Of a DNA stretch of 64,000 nt, positions 14,899 through 24,100 are shown piece by piece. The position numbers and the translations under genes were made by a program. The stretch lies in contig CAWHCB010000007.1 in NCBI GenBank assembly GCA_963827905.1, forward strand, positions 423,567-487,566, read 5' to 3'. This stretch comes from JACXTP01 sp963827905 (GTDB lineage Archaea > Thermoplasmatota > Thermoplasmata > Methanomassiliicoccales > UBA472). The notes under the pieces are model-generated. The model made no database searches and was not told where the DNA came from. It worked only from the letters and a program-made list of their open reading frames with translations. The stretch's first letter is position 1, and every line of letters begins with the position of its first letter.

Positions 14899-15705
14899 AT
14901 GGTCTGGACGGCCGCGGTCAAGATCGCCTATGATGGCAGGGACTTCAACGGTTCGCAGCGACAGCCCGACCTCGGCACGGTGGAAGGGGAGGTCCTCCGG
15001 GCCTTGGTCAAGATCGAGGCGATCTCTTCGGCAAAGGAGGCGCGCTTCCGGGTCGCCAGTCGCACAGATCGAGGAGTGAGCGCGCTAGGAAACGTGTACT
15101 GTTTTGACACGGATTTCGAGCAGGACCGATTGCTCCACGCCCTGAACGCCGTCTCCGAGAACGTCTTCTATTATGGTCTGGCACATGTCCCGCACGATTT
15201 CTCCCCAAGGCGCGGCAAACAGCGCTGGTATCGATATTACCATCCTTCAGAGGGCGTCGACCCGGAACTCTTCCGGGAGTGCGCGCACCTGTTCGAGGGT
15301 CGCCATGATTTCATCCGTTTCTGCAAACCGGAAGGTAAGGCGACGATCAAGACGGTGGACAAGGTCGAGGTCCTTCCCATCGGGGACACGATCATCATCG
15401 ACCTGTATGCCCGGGAGTTCCTGCGCAACATGGTGCGGAGGATGGTGGCGGCGATGGCCGAGGTAGGTCGGGGCCGGGTAGGATTGGAGGCGGTCTCCGA
15501 GTTGTTGCAAGGCAAGGAAGGCAACCTCGGTCTGGCCAAAGCGGAGGGATTGGTCCTGATGGACGTACGATACGACTTCGAGATTCCTATCACGATCACA
15601 GCACCATTCCGGCGTGAGGTCACGGAGCGAAGGCAGGAGGCATTGGTGGAGCTGTTGTTCTACGATTCCCTCATCGACCCTCAAGATTCCCTGAGGAAAT
15701 ACTGA
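14899..15705 (+). CDS. truA: tRNA pseudouridine synthase TruA
   Basis: The enzyme makes pseudouridine in the tRNA anticodon stem-loop. The catalytic Asp is in SRTDRGVSALGN (D58 region); other family motifs are VKIAYDGRDFNGSQRQP at the N-terminus, PRRGKQRWYRYY and YAREFLRNMVRRMV. The length (268 residues) is normal. The leader is very short, with TATA-like TATTAAAC on the opposite side for trmJ, so the two tRNA-modification genes share a compact divergent promoter. Confidence 0.94.
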   Translation: MVWTAAVKIAYDGRDFNGSQRQPDLGTVEGEVLRALVKIEAISSAKEARFRVASRTDRGVSALGNVYCFDTDFEQDRLLHALNAVSENVFYYGLAHVPHDFSPRRGKQRWYRYYHPSEGVDPELFRECAHLFEGRHDFIRFCKPEGKATIKTVDKVEVLPIGDTIIIDLYAREFLRNMVRRMVAAMAEVGRGRVGLEAVSELLQGKEGNLGLAKAEGLVLMDVRYDFEIPITITAPFRREVTERRQEALVELLFYDSLIDPQDSLRKY

Positions 15706-15737
15706 AAGAGCTTATGCCAGAGGCTACTTCTTCGTCA

Positions 15738-15890
15738 TTTAATATATAATACTAACCTTAGCATGCTCACTTATGCTATTAATATGCCTGATAGCTTGCC
15801 CAGTCTTTGTAAATAGTTTCTCTGGGAAGGGAGATCCACGGGGGAAAGGACGCGGGAGAAGGGGAGCCCGCGTCCAACAAATCCTTTTTT
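15738..15890 (+). ncRNA. candidate structured leader or small RNA upstream of the AK6-type kinase
   Basis: A 209-base gap holds a TATA-like TTTAATATATAAT (15738-15750) and three hairpins in a row: TAGCAT/ATGCTA (15759-15764, 15773-15778), CCCAG/CTGGG (15799-15803, 15822-15826), and a 9-bp GGACGCGGG/CCCGCGTCC stem (15848-15856, 15867-15875), followed by six T at 15885-15890. The T-run may instead be the TATA element of the kinase, whose ATG is 25 bases on. I recognise no known riboswitch or sRNA family. Confidence 0.3.
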
Positions 15891-15914
15891 AATGCGGTCA
15901 GGCTTGTTCGAGTC

Positions 15915-16442
15915 ATGCGCATCGCCCTCACCGGCACCCCTGGGACCGGAAAGACCAGCATAGGGGATATTCTGAGAACTCGTGGATGGGACGCTGTCGA
16001 GGTGAGCGCGATCGCGAGAGAGGCAGGTCTGCTCAGAGAGGTCGATGAGCGGCGGGGAAGCTTTGAGATAAACGTCGACGAGCTGCAAGAGGCGGTCGAC
16101 TCACGATATCATTCGAAAGGGATCGTCCTGATTGGTCACCTGGCGCACCTGGTCTCGAACGACCTTTGCATCGTTCTTAGATGCCGGCCCAAGCTGCTAC
16201 GGTCGCGCCTAGCGGAGCGGGGTTGGCCAAAGGCTAAGGTGGACGAGAACGTCGAAGCGGAGGTCCTGGACGCCATTCTGGTGGAGGCATTGGAACAGGA
16301 TGGTGCGGTCTTCGAGGTCGACACCTCGGACATGGGGCCACCCGAGGTAGCGGACGCCGTCCAGGACATCGTGGCAGGCAAAACCGAAAAGTACCGGCCT
16401 GGGCATATCGATTGGAGCAGCGAGGTGCTGGATTGGTACTAG
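15915..16442 (+). CDS. fap7: AK6/Fap7-type adenylate kinase (ribosome assembly NTPase)
   Basis: Members of this P-loop family phosphorylate AMP and, as Fap7, assist late 18S/16S rRNA maturation in the small subunit. The protein (175 residues) shows P-loop GTPGTGKT (residues 7-14), an NMP-binding segment around YHSKGIVLIGHLAHLV with the Walker B-like strand, and an LID arginine region RLAERGWPKAKVDENVEAE typical of AK6. The C-terminus ends in HIDWSSEVLDWY. The next gene starts inside its last codons, so the two are coupled. Confidence 0.88.
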   Translation: MRIALTGTPGTGKTSIGDILRTRGWDAVEVSAIAREAGLLREVDERRGSFEINVDELQEAVDSRYHSKGIVLIGHLAHLVSNDLCIVLRCRPKLLRSRLAERGWPKAKVDENVEAEVLDAILVEALEQDGAVFEVDTSDMGPPEVADAVQDIVAGKTEKYRPGHIDWSSEVLDWY

Positions 16443-17068
16443 ATGCGCAGAGAGGGAGGGCGGACAAGATCCTCTTGCCGGCGGCCAACGCCTTGAAGGG
16501 CGTGGACCCGAACCTGATTTCCGTCATAGCCCTGGTGCTGGCTCTGATCGTTGGGATACTCACCTATTACAGTTTCGAGGACTGGGAGCTGCTATTGCCC
16601 ATCATATCGATACTGGTACTGGTCAGCGGTTTCTTGGACGCCGTGGACGGAAAGGTGGCACGTCTGGTCGGTAAGGCTGGGAAACGAGGCGATTTCATCG
16701 ACCACGTATTCGACCGTTATGCGGACATATTCATGATCGGGGGAGTGGTGGTCAGCTCCTGGTGCAACATCTATCTGGGCATCTTGGCCTTGCTCGGTGT
16801 GCTGATGACCTCGTACATGGGCACCCAGGCCCAAGCGTTGGGCATCGGCCGTATGTATGCAGGCCTTTTGGGCCGGGCCGACCGCATCGTGCTGATGTTC
16901 CTGGTGCCGTTGGTGCAATGGGGTTACGTCCTCATCACCGGAGACAAGTTCGTTGACCTGGGGTGGGTACAGTTCTCCATGTTCGAGGTCATGATGCTCT
17001 GGTTCGCGTTGGTTGGTAACTTAACCGTGGTGCAGAGAGGCATAGCCACCTGGAAGGAGCTGAAATAG
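16433..17068 (+). CDS. CDP-alcohol phosphatidyltransferase, probably archaetidylinositol phosphate synthase
   Basis: This integral membrane enzyme joins a polar head alcohol to CDP-archaeol. The catalytic motif of the family, D-G-x2-A-R-x8-G-x3-D-x3-D, is seen as DGKVARLVGKAGKRGDFIDHVFD with all acidic residues present. Five to six transmembrane helices are evident. I take the TTG at 16433, which follows GAGGTG and gives MVLDAQRGRADKILLP, a typical N-terminus; this overlaps the kinase by 10 bases. Inositol phosphate as acceptor is inferred from resemblance to archaeal family members. Confidence 0.85.
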   Translation: MVLDAQRGRADKILLPAANALKGVDPNLISVIALVLALIVGILTYYSFEDWELLLPIISILVLVSGFLDAVDGKVARLVGKAGKRGDFIDHVFDRYADIFMIGGVVVSSWCNIYLGILALLGVLMTSYMGTQAQALGIGRMYAGLLGRADRIVLMFLVPLVQWGYVLITGDKFVDLGWVQFSMFEVMMLWFALVGNLTVVQRGIATWKELK

Positions 17069-17089
17069 TTACGAAGAACGAAAAATCAC

Positions 17090-18187
17090 CTATTTATCGG
17101 CCTTCGGTTGGGCCCTTTTCTTAACCTTGGGCTGCGTCCCTTCGACCTCTTCCACCTTCTCCTCCATCTCCTTCCTTGGCTTCCTGGATTTAATCCTATA
17201 GTACGACAGAGGGTGCCTGATCCCGCTCCGGCACAGGTTATCTTGATCAACGCATATGCCATTGGTGCGCATGGTGGAACATTCCGGTGGGGTATAGCGC
17301 CTCCCCATGCCATCCCCGGTGATGTGCCTGACCTGGTATGTGGTCATGGAGTTGTCGAAATCGGGCGAGGTGTGGAAGGTCTTGATGATCTCATCGTTAG
17401 GCATGCCTAGAGTGCCCAGGAACGTCACGATGGCGAAGCGACCGGCGTGGGGCATGTTCTCTCCTTTGTTGGCCATGGCGATGAGCCTCTTCATGCAAGG
17501 GGGGAAGCTGGTGATGCTGATCTCCCCGAAATCGTTGGAGTGCATCCTCTGCCGCATCTCCTCCGCTTTGACGTTGATCTCGGCCAGCTCGTTCGAGACC
17601 GCATCAAAGACGGCATCGCTGACCGGCAGTGGCAGCTCGCTCTCTATCTTCTCCTGCAAGGCCTGCTCTAACACCCTGGAGAACTTGTTCTGGGTCAAAG
17701 GGACGAAGCCGCCTCTGACCTCCTGGTTCACGAGCTTCCACTCCTTGCCCCTTAGGCCCGACGTGTAGCGCAGGAAATCACAGAAATGCATGCTCAGAGA
17801 TCCCTCATCGTAGGATGCTGAGACACCCAGGTCGTGAGCCACCTCCTTGAGCACCGCCATATCCTCCGTTTCTAACCTTTGGCTCATGGCCTTGGCCTCG
17901 GCCAGAGCATAACGGCGGGTAAGGAACTCATCGGCCAGGCACGACACGAGCATTCGAGCGACGGGATAGCTCAGAACCTCTAGCATCGCCTCCTCCTCTC
18001 CATATCCGATGGCCTTGGTGGCGATCCTCGCCTCGGCGATGGCATCCAGCACCCGCTCTTTGCCCCGCCTCCTCGCTTGAGAATAAGCTGGATGGGTCAG
18101 AAGCTCTTCCAGGGACACGCCATGGCTCCGCACGAAATCAGAGGCCTCGCGTAGGAAGGGGTACCGGGCCAAACGCATCGGTTCCAT
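17090..18187 (-). CDS. priL: DNA primase large subunit PriL
   Basis: PriL partners PriS in primer synthesis and carries a 4Fe-4S cluster in its C-terminal domain. The four candidate cluster ligands are visible: FPPCMK, PPECSTM, GICVDQDNLC (two cysteines). An N-terminal helical domain begins with RYPFLREASDFV. I start at the ATG at 18187, about 25 bases after an ATAAATATT box, which fits a leaderless mRNA; a TTG at 18211 is the only longer option. The C-terminal tail is Lys-rich. priS is not in this window. Confidence 0.93.
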   Translation of the reverse strand: MEPMRLARYPFLREASDFVRSHGVSLEELLTHPAYSQARRRGKERVLDAIAEARIATKAIGYGEEEAMLEVLSYPVARMLVSCLADEFLTRRYALAEAKAMSQRLETEDMAVLKEVAHDLGVSASYDEGSLSMHFCDFLRYTSGLRGKEWKLVNQEVRGGFVPLTQNKFSRVLEQALQEKIESELPLPVSDAVFDAVSNELAEINVKAEEMRQRMHSNDFGEISITSFPPCMKRLIAMANKGENMPHAGRFAIVTFLGTLGMPNDEIIKTFHTSPDFDNSMTTYQVRHITGDGMGRRYTPPECSTMRTNGICVDQDNLCRSGIRHPLSYYRIKSRKPRKEMEEKVEEVEGTQPKVKKRAQPKADK

Positions 18188-18236
18188 CTGACCGAGCAAC
18201 CGCCTTACCAATATTTATGGTGCTCTCCAGGACACT

Positions 18237-19841
18237 TCAGTCGAGGTCGACGTAATCGAACAGCGACCGGGCCAGAGCCTCATCGTCGAGAGATCTCACG
18301 AATTCTTCGAAGCTATGAAATGGAAGTGAACGGAAGATGCGCATGGCCCGTTTCCGACCCACGCCCGGCAAAGCCTCCAGGGCGGTGATATGACAACGAT
18401 TCACATGCAATGGATATTCGACCGCGGTTATGCTGCGTTGCCCCCAGTCCACTACCTTGACATCATAGAACCTACCGATGTCCAATACATAAGGGATGCC
18501 TACCAGCAAAGGGTAGGTTCCAAGCTGTCTCCCAAAGGTGACCTTGCCCTCCCTCATCTCCGTGAAGACGCGGAGGAGCTTGGTCCCGACCGGGACCAGT
18601 CTGCGGAGCATCTCCGCGTCGATCTCATCCCGGACCGACGCCTTGAATTTGAGGAACTCCCCGTGCCGGAGGGTACTTTCGAACTGGCGGCGTATACTGC
18701 TCACCTGACGGATGTTGATGCGCCGTAAAAGCAGACCTTCCTGCAAGACCTGGCGGAGGAAATCTAGGTTTGATGGCAAGGTCCTTTCGCTTTCCCCTTC
18801 CAACCCGATCACGAAGTTCAGGCCAGGGAGGAGCTCTGGTAATCCGGACCCGCCTCTGGCCCTACCTATCTCATTGACGATTCGGATGGCCTGCATCGTC
18901 TCTTCCGCGGTGGCGTTCAGGTTGTTCGCACTCATGACCTTAGGGTCCGCCGATTCCAGACCAAATGCCAGCACATTGCCGCTGGTGCAGTGTCGGACCA
19001 TGCTCCTGAGGATCTCCCTCGACTCCAAGGGGTACTCGGCGATGATGGCTGGGTTGGCGTTGTCCAGGTGGAGCACGTCCGGCCCCATCCTTGAAATTCC
19101 TGATAGCAGTCGTTCGATGGCCTCAGGGTTCGGCCTGGGTCGGTCTGTACCGTCGAGATGGGCCTTGTAAGAGATGATGCACGTCTGCGACCCCAAGCGG
19201 AAGTTGCGCACTCCTAGCTCGTACAATCGTCCCACTTCGGCTATGATGCCCTCCGGTTCCCTGAAACGGGGTTCACCCTTGAGCGGCTCGACGCAGAAGG
19301 AACATCCCCCGCTGCGCCATCTCACGCAACCCGTATAGGTCTCGATCTCTGCCACCAGAGGTTGCGGGTGATCAGGATGGCTAATGACGCAGTCCGCTCC
19401 CTTCAGCAACCACCGGTCCCATTCCTCACTGCTACGCCACCGTTCCTCGGAATAGTTGCCACGTATCAGGTCATGGAGGGACGAGGCGGCGTCCTTCTTC
19501 GCCAATACATCGAAGTAGGGTTCAGCCCTCGGCTCTAATGCGGCAGGACCGCCCAGGACCTTGACGCCAGGGGTTCTATCGGCCAGGGCGACCACCTCCT
19601 TCAACGAGGCGGGCATGGCCCGAATGTACTTACCAGGTACGGCAGAGCCAGCCATGGTCAGGACGAAGTCCGCCTTGGGTACCGGCCCCCCTCGCCTAAG
19701 CTCATCGATGGTGATGTATCTGACCTCGCAATCAGCGTCCAACGCCGCCCCATACGCCGCCCTGACCCCAGGATGGATGTACGGAGGGACCCCTAGCGAC
19801 CCGGGCTCATCGATGTAGCCATCGATCACTAGAGCTTTCAT
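18237..19841 (-). CDS. radical SAM protein with C-terminal helix-hairpin-helix (COG1031-like)
   Basis: The 534-residue protein has an N-terminal alpha/beta domain, a radical SAM core and a C-terminal helix-hairpin-helix. The cluster motif ETYTGCVRWRSGGCSFC has a wider spacing (C-x7-C-x2-C) than the usual C-x3-C-x2-C. Later core motifs are RLGSQTCI, LHLDNANPAII and LAFGLESADPKVM. LEALPGVGRKRAMRIFRSLPF is a clear helix-hairpin-helix, which usually contacts nucleic acid. This domain order is the hallmark of COG1031; the substrate is unknown, and nucleic acid modification is only a guess. It lies 49 bases upstream of priL on the same strand. Confidence 0.8.
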   Translation of the reverse strand: MKALVIDGYIDEPGSLGVPPYIHPGVRAAYGAALDADCEVRYITIDELRRGGPVPKADFVLTMAGSAVPGKYIRAMPASLKEVVALADRTPGVKVLGGPAALEPRAEPYFDVLAKKDAASSLHDLIRGNYSEERWRSSEEWDRWLLKGADCVISHPDHPQPLVAEIETYTGCVRWRSGGCSFCVEPLKGEPRFREPEGIIAEVGRLYELGVRNFRLGSQTCIISYKAHLDGTDRPRPNPEAIERLLSGISRMGPDVLHLDNANPAIIAEYPLESREILRSMVRHCTSGNVLAFGLESADPKVMSANNLNATAEETMQAIRIVNEIGRARGGSGLPELLPGLNFVIGLEGESERTLPSNLDFLRQVLQEGLLLRRINIRQVSSIRRQFESTLRHGEFLKFKASVRDEIDAEMLRRLVPVGTKLLRVFTEMREGKVTFGRQLGTYPLLVGIPYVLDIGRFYDVKVVDWGQRSITAVEYPLHVNRCHITALEALPGVGRKRAMRIFRSLPFHSFEEFVRSLDDEALARSLFDYVDLD

Positions 19842-19954
19842 CGGACCACATCCTTGCCAGCATCGTAGACATCTAAGACCTCATGAAATTGATGCTCTAA
19901 AACGTAGGATACGAAAAATAGGTACATGTAAGATATTGGGAACAGGTTTGCGCT

Positions 19955-20221
19955 TCAGATGAGGCCTACTTCCGTGGTCTCAACATTGGCGATGCCGTCG
20001 ATGGACCGGTAGTATTCCTCTAGCTTCTCGATCAGGCCAGCGGCATCGGGCATGATGGTCGTGACCTCCAGAAGCTTCAGGCCGAAGGCCAATGGTTTGA
20101 TCTCCGAGCGGACCACCTTGATACCGGCTGGGACCTTCTCAGGGAGGTCTTTGGCCAGACCGGCGAAGTCGTACTCGGTGTCCTCTGACATGAGCTGGTG
20201 CACCGCGGCTACTGATCCCAT
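19955..20221 (-). CDS. ef1b: translation elongation factor 1-beta
   Basis: aEF-1 beta exchanges GDP for GTP on EF-1 alpha. The 88-residue protein corresponds to the C-terminal guanine-exchange domain: IKPLAFGLKLLEVTTIMPD is the conserved core and DGIANVETTEVGLI the end strand. It lies 9 bases after the zinc-ribbon gene, a pairing common in archaea. Confidence 0.93.
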   Translation of the reverse strand: MGSVAAVHQLMSEDTEYDFAGLAKDLPEKVPAGIKVVRSEIKPLAFGLKLLEVTTIMPDAAGLIEKLEEYYRSIDGIANVETTEVGLI

Positions 20222-20230
20222 GCTAAACCC

Positions 20231-20398
20231 TCACGGTCCGCTGAAACCGCACTTAGGGCAGATGTACTTCACGCTCTGGTCGCGGCAGTTGTAGCAGCGG
20301 CCGATCTCGTTATGCCCACAATTGGGGCAGGGGAAGAAGGTGATGCCTTTTCCTGTCAACCTGATACCACATGAGCTGCAAATCTTCTCGTTCTGCAT
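20231..20398 (-). CDS. small zinc-ribbon protein (COG2888/DUF1610-like)
   Basis: A 55-residue protein with four Cys pairs: CSSCG, CPNCG, CYNC and CPKCG, enough for two zinc sites. This family is predicted to bind RNA and act in translation, and it usually precedes the EF-1 beta gene as here. I start at the ATG at 20398, eight bases after GGAAG; an ATG two codons earlier is too close to that site. The longer upstream frame contains a TATA-like TTATATAAG (about 20436-20444) and is not coding. Confidence 0.88.
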   Translation of the reverse strand: MQNEKICSSCGIRLTGKGITFFPCPNCGHNEIGRCYNCRDQSVKYICPKCGFSGP

Positions 20399-20638
20399 GT
20401 TCATCGCTTCCTGCGAGGTTAGCGAGATTAGGCTTCTTATATAAATAAATAGGCCGGTACTACCTTTTTCAGATGCCATATCTAACATTATTGTATAGAA
20501 TATCAGGATTGTCGTTTAGATGACCTTGGTCCAATGTCAAATAGATCCATTCGGACCTAGATTTTTTCGTTCCTCAGAAACCTTAAATAAAGGTAATAGT
20601 TACTCTCGCCTCCACAGCGCCGGCACTCAGCTACCAAT

Positions 20639-20771
20639 GGGCCCGTAGCTCAGCTAGGTAGGATGTTTGGTGACAGGCATCCCTAGAAAGAGCATCTGGC
20701 TTTTAACCAGGTGGCCCGGGGTTCGAAACATCCATGGCATCCCCATGGACGCGAAATTCCCCGCGGGCCCG
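20639..20771 (+). tRNA. tRNA-Lys (anticodon TTT) with two non-canonical introns
   Basis: Exons 20639-20659, 20689-20727 and 20758-20771 join to a perfect tRNA-Lys: acceptor GGGCCCG/CGGGCCC, D-stem GCTC/GAGC, anticodon loop CTTTTAA, T-arm CGGGG-TTCGAAT-CCCCG, discriminator G. Intron 1 (29 bases, 20660-20688) lies in the D-loop between positions 20 and 21; intron 2 (30 bases, 20728-20757) lies in the T-loop between 59 and 60. Both can fold as bulge-helix-bulge: intron 1 has helix CTAG/CTAG with bulges GTA and AAA; intron 2 has helix TTCG/CGAA with bulges AAA and ATT. Cutting after the second base of each bulge gives exactly the mature tRNA. CCA is not encoded. An upstream TTAAATAAA at about 20583-20591 is the likely promoter. 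Confidence 0.92.
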
Positions 20772-20835
20772 CCTTGGTAGCAGGTGAAAAGGAATATGGG
20801 AGTTGAACAAGAGAACATAATCCGCCACCGAAGTG

Positions 20836-20845
20836 TATTTATAAT
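20836..20845 (+). promoter_or_regulatory. TATA box of the RNA polymerase operon
   Basis: TATTTATAAT sits about 50 bases before rpoH, predicting a start near 20863 and a leader of about 25 bases. Confidence 0.5.
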
Positions 20846-20887
20846 GATACTTAATAAACGAAATCTAGGTCCCGGGTCTGAATCGAG

Positions 20888-21163
20888 GTGATTTTTATCG
20901 TCGAAGCGCCACAGTTCAATGTATTAGAGCACAATCTCGTGCCTGAGCACCGTTTGTTAACGAAGGAGGAGGCCCAGAAGGTCCTGACTAAGCTCAGGGT
21001 CACTAAGGACCAGCTACCTAAGATCAGGAGGAGCGACTCTTGCGTCCGCCTGATCGAGGATATTAGGGGCCAGCCCATCGATGAGGGGAGCGTCATCGAG
21101 ATCAAGAGGAACAGCGAGACCGCCGAGGTGGCGGTCGCCTATCGTCTGGTTATCAGAGGGTGA
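20888..21163 (+). CDS. rpoH: RNA polymerase subunit H (Rpb5-like)
   Basis: RpoH sits at the lower jaw of archaeal RNA polymerase. FNVLEHNLVPEHRLLTKEEA and the C-terminal GSVIEIKRNSETAEVAVAYRLVI are diagnostic. The only usable start is the GTG at 20888, which lies inside GAGGTGAT, a full match to the anti-Shine-Dalgarno, so the ribosome-binding sequence and start codon coincide. The stop overlaps rpoB by 4 bases. The extra N-terminal residues IFIVEAPQ are unusual; family members often begin close to FNVLEH. Confidence 0.95.
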   Translation: MIFIVEAPQFNVLEHNLVPEHRLLTKEEAQKVLTKLRVTKDQLPKIRRSDSCVRLIEDIRGQPIDEGSVIEIKRNSETAEVAVAYRLVIRG

Positions 21164-24100
21164 ATCCATTGCGCGATCTGGTCGAACTTTATTTCAAAGA
21201 TAGAAGCATAGTCAACCATCATATCTCCAGCTTTAACGACTTCCTGCCTACGTTGGACAACCCCAACAGCCGTATGCAGAAGATAGTCGATAACCTACGA
21301 GTCAGCGCCGAAGATATGGACCGTGGCATCATTCGCCTCGACCCGGACAAGACCGATGGGCGGATCATCGAGATCCGTGTCGGTCGCAAGCGGGACGACC
21401 GCGGCAACATAGACCAGGGGGCCAAGCCAACCATAAAGGTCAAGCTTCCTGAGAACCGCGAGGCGGACGGCTCCACCCATTCCCTCACCCCGATGGAGGC
21501 CCGCCTGAGGAACGTCAACTACCTATCACCTATCTTCATGGACTTCACCATAGTGGAGGACGGGATCGAGAAGGAGCCAGAGAAGGATGTGCATCTCGGC
21601 GACCTGCCCTGCATGGTCAAGAGCAAGAAGTGCACCCTTTACAAGGAGAACCTGGAGGAGGAGCGCGAGATCAGCGATGAAGAGTATTGGCGCATCCTGC
21701 AGCAAAAGGGCGAGGACCCCATGGACCCCGGCGGATACTTCATCATCGGCGGTACCGAGCGCGTCCTCATCACCCTCGAGGACCTGGCCCCGAACCGCGT
21801 CATGGTCGAGACCAACGAGCGCTACGGTACCGAGCTCGAGGTCGCCAAGGTATTCTCCCAGAAGGAAGGTCACCGCGCCCTCACCCTGGTCGAGAAGAAG
21901 CGCGATGGTATGCTTATGGTCACCGTCCCTGCCGCATCTGGCCAGATACCACTGGTAGCCTTGATGAAGGCCCTGGGCATGGAATCCGACCAAGAGATAT
22001 TCGAGGCCATCGTCTCTGAGGAGCGCATGGGCAACATCGTCTATGCCAACATCGAGGAGATCCAGGACAAGAAGATCTACCCCCCGAACGGCATATTCAC
22101 CACTGAGGACGCCATCGTCTACCTGGAGCGCAAGTTCGCCACCGGTCAGGCCAAGGAGTACCGGGTCAAGAAGGTCGAATCCATAATCGACCGCTCGTTG
22201 CTGCCCCACTTGGGCGACACCCCGGAAGACCGTCTGAAGAAGGCCATCTTCCTCGGGCGTATCGCCCGGTCCGTTCTGGAGCTGTCCTTGGACACCCGCA
22301 AGGAGGACGACAAGGACCACTACGCCAACAAGCGCCTGAAGCTCGCTGGCGACCTCATGGAGGACCTGTTCCGTGTCGCCTTCACCAATCTCATGAAGGA
22401 CCTGAAGTACCAGCTGGAACGTTCCTATGCCAGGAAGAAGGACCTGCGCATCACCAGCGCCATTCGTCCCGACCTGCTCACCCACCGCCTGCTGCACGCA
22501 TTGGCCACTGGCAACTGGGTCGGCGGAAGGGCGGGCGTGAGCCAGCTCTTGGACCGCACGTCCAACATGTCCACCATTTCCCACCTAAGACGCGTCACCT
22601 CCTCGCTTACAAGGAGCCAACCTCACTTCGAAGCTCGTGACCTGCATCCCACCCAGTGGGGCCGCCTTTGCCCGAACGAGACCCCCGAGGGTCAGAATTG
22701 CGGTCTGGTGAAGAACGCAGCACTGATAATCGACGTGTCCGAGGGGTTCCGGGAGGAGGACGTCACCTACCTCCTGAAGGACCTCGGCGTCAAGGAGGTC
22801 AAGGGCCAACAGAAGTCTGGCACCCGGGTCTACGTCAACGGAGACCTGAAAGGCGTCCACAACTCCGCCCTGGAACTGGTGGCGGAGATGCGTCAGAGGC
22901 GCCGCACCGGACTGCTCTCCCACGAGATCAACATCCGTTACGACGAGGAGATGGACGAGGTCATCATCAACTGCGACGAGGGCCGCCTGCGCCGCCCCCT
23001 GCTCGTGCTTAACGATGGAAGGACCGTCCTCACCCGCAAGCATGTGGAGGACATCCGCGAAGGCAAGATCCGCTGGACCGACCTCATCCGGGAGGGCGCC
23101 ATCGAGTGGGTCGACGCGGAAGAGGAGGAGGACTCCTTCATCGCCGTCGAGCCATATCAGGTCCCGGAGCGTTGCGAGAAGTGCGGCATAGCCCTGTCAC
23201 CGCTCGACGTCGACTGGCTGAACATGGGCACCACCGAGAAGCATGCTCATTTGAAGTGCAGGCACTGCGGGGGCATCCTCCAGGGGAAACTCCTCTACAA
23301 CAAGGAGCAGACCCACATGGAGGTCGACCCCATGTGCATACTCGGGGTTTGCGCGGGGCTCGTCCCGTACCCAGAGCACAATTCCTCACCCCGTGTCACC
23401 ATGGGCGCGGGTATGGCCAAGCAGTCCCTCGGACTCAGCGCCAGCAACTACAGGATGAGGCCCGATACACGTGGTCACATCCTGCACTACCCGCAGAAGC
23501 CCATGGTCCAGACCAAGATCATGGAGTTCGTCGCCTTCAACGAGAGGCCGGCGGGGCAGAACTTCGTGGTCGCGGTCCTATCGTACCACGGCTACAACAT
23601 GGAAGATGCCCTGATCCTGAACCGGTCCAGCGTAGAGCGCGGACTGGGCAGGTCGAGCTTCATGAGGACCTACCGCGCCGAGGAGCGCCGTTACCCCGGC
23701 GGTCAGGAGGACCACTTCGAGATCCCATCCCCTGACGTCAGGGGGGCCAGGCAGGACTTGGCCTACAACACCCTCAGCGAGGACGGGCTTATTTCGCCAG
23801 AGACCGCAGTTCACGGCGGGGACGTGCTCATCGGCAAGACCTCGCCGCCTCGGTTCCTCGAAGAGGAGACCGACTTCCTTACACCCCAGAAGCGTCGCGA
23901 GACCTCGGTCACGTGCCGCGCTGGTGAAACCGGATGGGTCGACTCGGTCATGCTCACCGAGTCCGAGAACGGAAGCCGCCTGGTCAAGGTACGCGTCCGT
24001 GACGAGAGGATACCCGAGCTGGGCGATAAGTTCGCCTCCAGGCACGGGCAGAAGGGAGTGGTCGGTCTGATCGCGCCATGTGAGGACATGCCTTTCACCG

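Noticed and set aside
20641..20770. tRNA-Lys pseudogene with random insertions
   Set aside because: Both inserts end exactly where bulge-helix-bulge splicing predicts, and the joined exons give a flawless tRNA.
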